Shown piece after piece: positions 1 through 6,196 of a stretch of DNA of 6,196 nucleotides. Below the pieces are notes generated by a model that had not been told where the DNA came from, did not search any database, and worked only from the letters and a program-made list of their open reading frames with translations. The stretch's first letter is position 1. The number at the start of each line of letters is the position of its first letter. The position numbers and the translations under genes were made by a program. The DNA comes from VAZQ01 sp036502925 (lineage in GTDB: Bacteria; Pseudomonadota; Alphaproteobacteria; Rhizobiales; Xanthobacteraceae), in the NCBI GenBank assembly GCA_036502925.1, contig DASXXS010000072.1, positions 1-6,196 of the forward strand. The letters run 5' to 3'.

Positions 1-91
1 CTTACGTCCCCTTGCGCAAAAAATGCGTTCCGTTCGGTGCGCCTGCCTTTCCTTGGCGCCGCGGGCAGTTGCGAACGCCGGTCGCCGATAC

Positions 92-4486
<4,395 letters not shown>

Positions 4487-4542
4487 TGCCGGAGCCTGGG
4501 AACCGCTGGAGAAGCAGCGTCGTCGAGGTGCAGGCAAGGGGT

Positions 4543-4623
4543 TCGCAAGACTTCGTCGGTGCCCACTAGGAACAAATCGGGGATCGTCAGCCCAATGGCT
4601 CGCGCCGCGTTGAGGTTGAGGGG
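4543..4623 (-). pseudogene. Remnant of the C-terminus of an ABC_sub_bind substrate-binding protein
   Basis: On the minus strand, 27 codons read PLNLNAARAIGLTIP, then DLFLVG, then TDEVLR. This closely follows the C-terminal signature of the ABC_sub_bind family (PF04392), whose members typically end in something like INLKTAKALGLTIPPSLLxRADEVIE. These are periplasmic solute-binding proteins of ABC importers, present in very large numbers in Bradyrhizobium and relatives. Here only the last part is recognisable. The codons upstream on the minus strand (up to about 4735) show no family resemblance, and the usual stop just after the DEVI/L-E motif is absent, so the frame runs on antisense into the end of the helicase gene. 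I read it as a decayed fragment, not a gene. The motif match is from memory and not from a search, but the order and spacing of conserved residues are hard to explain by chance. Confidence 0.6.
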
Positions 4624-4680
4624 CCGATTGTCAGGGCCGCCTCGCTGTCGCCACGCGCGTCTAATCAACGGGGCTCGCCA

Positions 4681-4710
4681 TTGCCAGGGAAAGCCGACCG
4701 CGGTTATTCC
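4681..4710 (+). promoter_or_regulatory. Weak sigma-70-like promoter candidate for the secreted-protein gene
   Basis: TTGCCA at 4681-4686 matches five of six bases of the -35 consensus. TATTCC at 4705-4710 matches only the first three bases of the -10 consensus, with an 18-base spacer. Transcription would start near 4717, leaving a short leader before the Shine-Dalgarno. A separate promoter is plausible because 251 bases separate this gene from the helicase stop. The -10 element is poor, and alphaproteobacterial promoters are hard to call by eye. Confidence 0.25.
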
Positions 4711-4724
4711 TAACTTGGGCGTGC

Positions 4725-4731
4725 AGGGAGG
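4725..4731 (+). promoter_or_regulatory. Shine-Dalgarno AGGGAGG that selects the third of three tandem ATG codons
   Basis: AGGGAGG ends at 4731, immediately before three in-frame ATG codons at 4732, 4735 and 4738. Spacing is 0, 3 and 6 bases respectively. Only the third ATG has a normal spacing, so 4738 is the favoured start. The alternatives change the protein by at most two methionines. Confidence 0.75.
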
Positions 4732-4737
4732 ATGATG

Positions 4738-5610
4738 ATGCTTAATCGATGCGTGATTGGAAGCCTCGCACTCGCGGTAGCGGCCTCGATCATGGCTGAT
4801 GCCCATGCGCAGACGCTGGACATGTCGAAATATCCGGACTGGAGGGGCGCATGGGCGCGCGTCGTGGTCCGTGGCGTGACCGGCCAGCCGTCATTCGACC
4901 AGACGAAGCCCTGGGGCTTTGGCCAGCAGGCGCCGCTCACGCCTGAATATCAGAAGGTGCTGGAGGACAGCATTGCCGATCAGGCGCAAGGAGGACAGGG
5001 GCTTTTCTTCGACCACGCCCGTTGCATCTCCGGCGGCATGCCGATGATGACCACCGCCTTCAATCCGATGGAAATCGTGGTCACGCCGTACACCACCTAC
5101 GTGCTGATCGGAGAGCAAAGCCCGTTCCGACGCATTTTCACCGACGGACGCGAATGGGGCGGCGAGATCGAGCCGAGCTATGCAGGCTACTCCATCGGCC
5201 GTTGGATCGATGAAGCCGGCACCGGGGTCTACGACCTCCTGGAAGTGGAGACCCGGGGACCCTTCCGCGGTCCGCGCGTCTACGATCCCGCCGGCCTGCC
5301 GCTTGCCTTCGACAACCAGTCGATCATCAAGGAGCGGATCCATGCCGATCCGGCGAACCCGAATCTCCTTCACGACGAGGTCACCGTCATTGATCATGCG
5401 CTGACGCGGCCATGGACGGTGGACAAACGCTATATCCGCAACCCGGACGATCTCCATCACCGATGGCCGGAGTACAATTGCCCCCTTACCTCGCAATTCG
5501 TCGCCATCGGCAAAGAGATGTATTACTTAAGCGCCGAAGGCTATTTGATGCCCATGAAGAAGGGCCAGAAACCGCCCGACCTTCGTTATTTCCGCACGAC
5601 AGAGCAGTGA
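4738..5610 (+). CDS. Secreted protein of unknown function with N-terminal signal peptide
   Basis: The product is about 290 residues and appears exported to the periplasm. Residues 1-24 form a Sec-type signal peptide: Arg4, a hydrophobic stretch from V6 to about M19, and a likely signal peptidase I cut after AHA (22-24). There is no lipobox, and no further membrane segment is visible, so the mature protein should be soluble. The mature part has only two cysteines (C96 and C248), which could form a disulfide. Conserved-looking blocks include RIFTDGREW, EPSYAGYSIGRW, YDLLEVETRG, PLAFDNQSIIKERIH and LHDEVTVIDHALTRPWTV, ending in YLMPMKKGQKPPDLRYF. I recall similar hypothetical exported proteins in Bradyrhizobium and other Proteobacteria but know no assigned function or catalytic residues. 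An upstream ATG at 4732 would give 292 residues. It sits alone between two non-coding stretches, so context gives no clue to its role. Confidence 0.88.
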   Translation: MLNRCVIGSLALAVAASIMADAHAQTLDMSKYPDWRGAWARVVVRGVTGQPSFDQTKPWGFGQQAPLTPEYQKVLEDSIADQAQGGQGLFFDHARCISGGMPMMTTAFNPMEIVVTPYTTYVLIGEQSPFRRIFTDGREWGGEIEPSYAGYSIGRWIDEAGTGVYDLLEVETRGPFRGPRVYDPAGLPLAFDNQSIIKERIHADPANPNLLHDEVTVIDHALTRPWTVDKRYIRNPDDLHHRWPEYNCPLTSQFVAIGKEMYYLSAEGYLMPMKKGQKPPDLRYFRTTEQ

Positions 5611-5660
5611 AGTCCGCCGACACAGCTTCCTGGAGTCATGTCAGAACCGAAAGCGATATG

Positions 5661-5683
5661 CCTGCGGCCTTTGCGGCCGCGGG
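5661..5683 (+). terminator. GC-rich hairpin after the secreted-protein gene, possible weak terminator
   Basis: CCTGCGGCC (5661-5669) can pair with GGCCGCGGG (5675-5683) across the five-base loop TTTGC, giving nine pairs including one G-U. It begins about 50 bases after the stop at 5610. No T-run follows, so it does not meet the usual definition of an intrinsic terminator. It may act as a 3' stability structure or be incidental in GC-rich DNA. Confidence 0.3.
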
Positions 5684-5760
5684 GCAATCGCGGGCTGGCG
5701 GGCCCGTTGTCGGTGCCGATGCATTCTTGGTCCGACCCCAGCTTCGTCCGTGGCTTCCAG

Positions 5761-5937
5761 TTAGCGCCAATGACGAAGTCTGAGCCCACCGTTGTCGAGC
5801 ATGCGGCCGGCCTTGATCTCCCGGTCGGCGAGCTTGTGCATCGCATCCAGAAGCTCTGCCCGTCGCGTCCACCGAGCGGCTGCTTCGCCCTCCATCGCGG
5901 GCGTTGTGCTGCACGGCCACGAACCGCCGCAGTTCAT
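5761..5937 (-). pseudogene. Possible remnant of a YciI-like (DGPF domain) protein
   Basis: A minus-strand frame of at most 58 codons (ATG at 5937, or 44 codons from ATG at 5895, stop at 5761-5763) contains AELLDAMHKLADREIKAG followed by RMLDNGGL (5782-5859). This resembles the helix and turn in YciI-like proteins (PF03795), where an amphipathic helix leads into KAGVLLxTGGL or similar. In the family this is followed by a beta region and the DGPFxExKE motif. Here the frame stops after GGLRLRHWR, and no DGPF motif is visible in the other minus-strand frames further on. The residues before the match also do not look like a YciI N-terminus. I therefore treat it as a truncated fragment of uncertain origin. 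The match is short and recalled, not searched. Confidence 0.3.
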
Positions 5938-6092
5938 CGGAAGCGGATCTTCGGGGCCCTTGGGTAACTGTCCGGTTTATGATGGTTGAGGGCCGCTCGC
6001 TTGCAGTTCCGGGTGTGAATCGGCGTCCAACCCACCGCGATTTTGTCGCAGGAGGCAATTGACTCATAGAGCGAGGCTGACAAAGCTAAGCC

Positions 6093-6106
6093 ACGTCATA
6101 TGACGT
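6093..6106. promoter_or_regulatory. Perfect 14-bp palindrome, candidate operator of the gene at 6161
   Basis: ACGTCAT at 6093-6099 is followed directly by its reverse complement ATGACGT at 6100-6106, with no spacer. It is more AT-balanced than its surroundings and ends 54 bases before a start codon, a position typical of operators for dimeric regulators. A TTGACT hexamer at 6059-6064 could be a -35 element, but no good -10 lies at the right distance. The regulator cannot be named from the sequence. Confidence 0.35.
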
Positions 6107-6146
6107 AGCCCGCGACGCCGGTGCTCAAAGCAAGCGGGTCGGCCGC

Positions 6147-6155
6147 GGGAGGAGG
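6147..6155 (+). promoter_or_regulatory. Strong Shine-Dalgarno GGGAGGAGG for the truncated gene
   Basis: GGGAGGAGG contains the complete GGAGG core at 6151-6155 and lies five bases before the ATG at 6161. This near-ideal arrangement is the main reason to believe that a gene starts at 6161. Confidence 0.65.
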
Positions 6156-6160
6156 CATCC

Positions 6161-6196
6161 ATGCGCGTTCGTCCGGGAAGCGCGGGTGTTGCGCTT
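6161..6196 (+). CDS. Start of an unidentified gene, cut by the window end (12 codons)
   Basis: An ATG five bases after a strong Shine-Dalgarno opens the frame MRVRPGSAGVAL, which continues to the window edge without a stop. Two early arginines followed by small and hydrophobic residues could be the beginning of a signal peptide, but twelve residues are too few to assign a family. The gene lies well downstream of the secreted-protein gene (550 bases), so it probably has its own promoter. Confidence 0.5.
   Translation, partial: MRVRPGSAGVAL

Larger units (their letters stand above)
5611..6160. other. 550-base stretch without a convincing intact gene
   Basis: Open frames exist here on both strands, but they overlap one another, are rich in Arg, Ser and Pro as expected of out-of-frame GC-rich DNA, and lack well-spaced ribosome binding sites. 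The stretch holds a GC-rich hairpin near the upstream gene's stop, a possible YciI-like remnant on the minus strand, a perfect 14-bp palindrome and the Shine-Dalgarno of the next gene. The overall impression is decayed coding DNA plus a control region for the gene starting at 6161. Confidence 0.6.

Noticed and set aside
23..91. N-terminal extension of the helicase from the ATG at 23
   Set aside because: The added 23 residues have a Cys/Arg/Ala-rich composition unlike Lhr N-termini and the ATG lacks a Shine-Dalgarno; the family-like sequence begins right after the ATG at 92.
5638..5967. 109-codon plus-strand frame after the secreted-protein gene
   Set aside because: A GGAG precedes the ATG by only two bases, which is too close. 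The composition looks like out-of-frame DNA, no family is recognisable, and it overlaps competing minus-strand frames.
5636..6067. 143-codon minus-strand frame
   Set aside because: Rich in Arg, Ser and Thr with no recognisable motif. A different minus-strand frame carries the only family-like segment in the region.

Overview
GC-rich window with strong G/C at third codon positions, most consistent with a high-GC proteobacterium. I favour an alphaproteobacterium of the Hyphomicrobiales (Bradyrhizobium-like). This rests on two things: the family resemblance of the second gene, and a leftover fragment of the Xanthobacteraceae/Bradyrhizobium-rich ABC_sub_bind substrate-binding protein family. The assignment is inference, because no rRNA or marker gene is present.

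Layout. Bases 92-4486 (+) encode one very large protein, a full-length ('long') Lhr-type superfamily 2 helicase of about 1464 residues. It has an intact helicase core and an intact C-terminal region. Bases 4487-4737 are intergenic. They hold a short minus-strand remnant of the C-terminus of an ABC_sub_bind protein, a weak promoter candidate and a strong Shine-Dalgarno. Bases 4738-5610 (+) encode a secreted protein of about 290 residues with a clear signal peptide; it belongs to a conserved family whose function I do not know. Bases 5611-6160 contain no convincing intact gene. They hold a GC-rich hairpin shortly after the stop, a minus-strand fragment that may derive from a YciI-like (DGPF) protein, and a perfect 14-bp palindrome in the putative control region of the next gene. 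At 6161 a new gene with an excellent Shine-Dalgarno begins and is cut by the window end after 12 codons.

How the genes relate. Nothing links the cytoplasmic DNA-repair helicase to the exported protein. They share orientation, but 251 bases with a decayed gene fragment lie between them, and the second gene has its own ribosome binding site. I see no phage, insertion sequence, CRISPR array, tRNA or rRNA, and no evidence of a new multi-gene system. The most notable signals are the two decayed gene fragments, the palindrome ahead of the truncated gene, and the uncharacterised secreted family.
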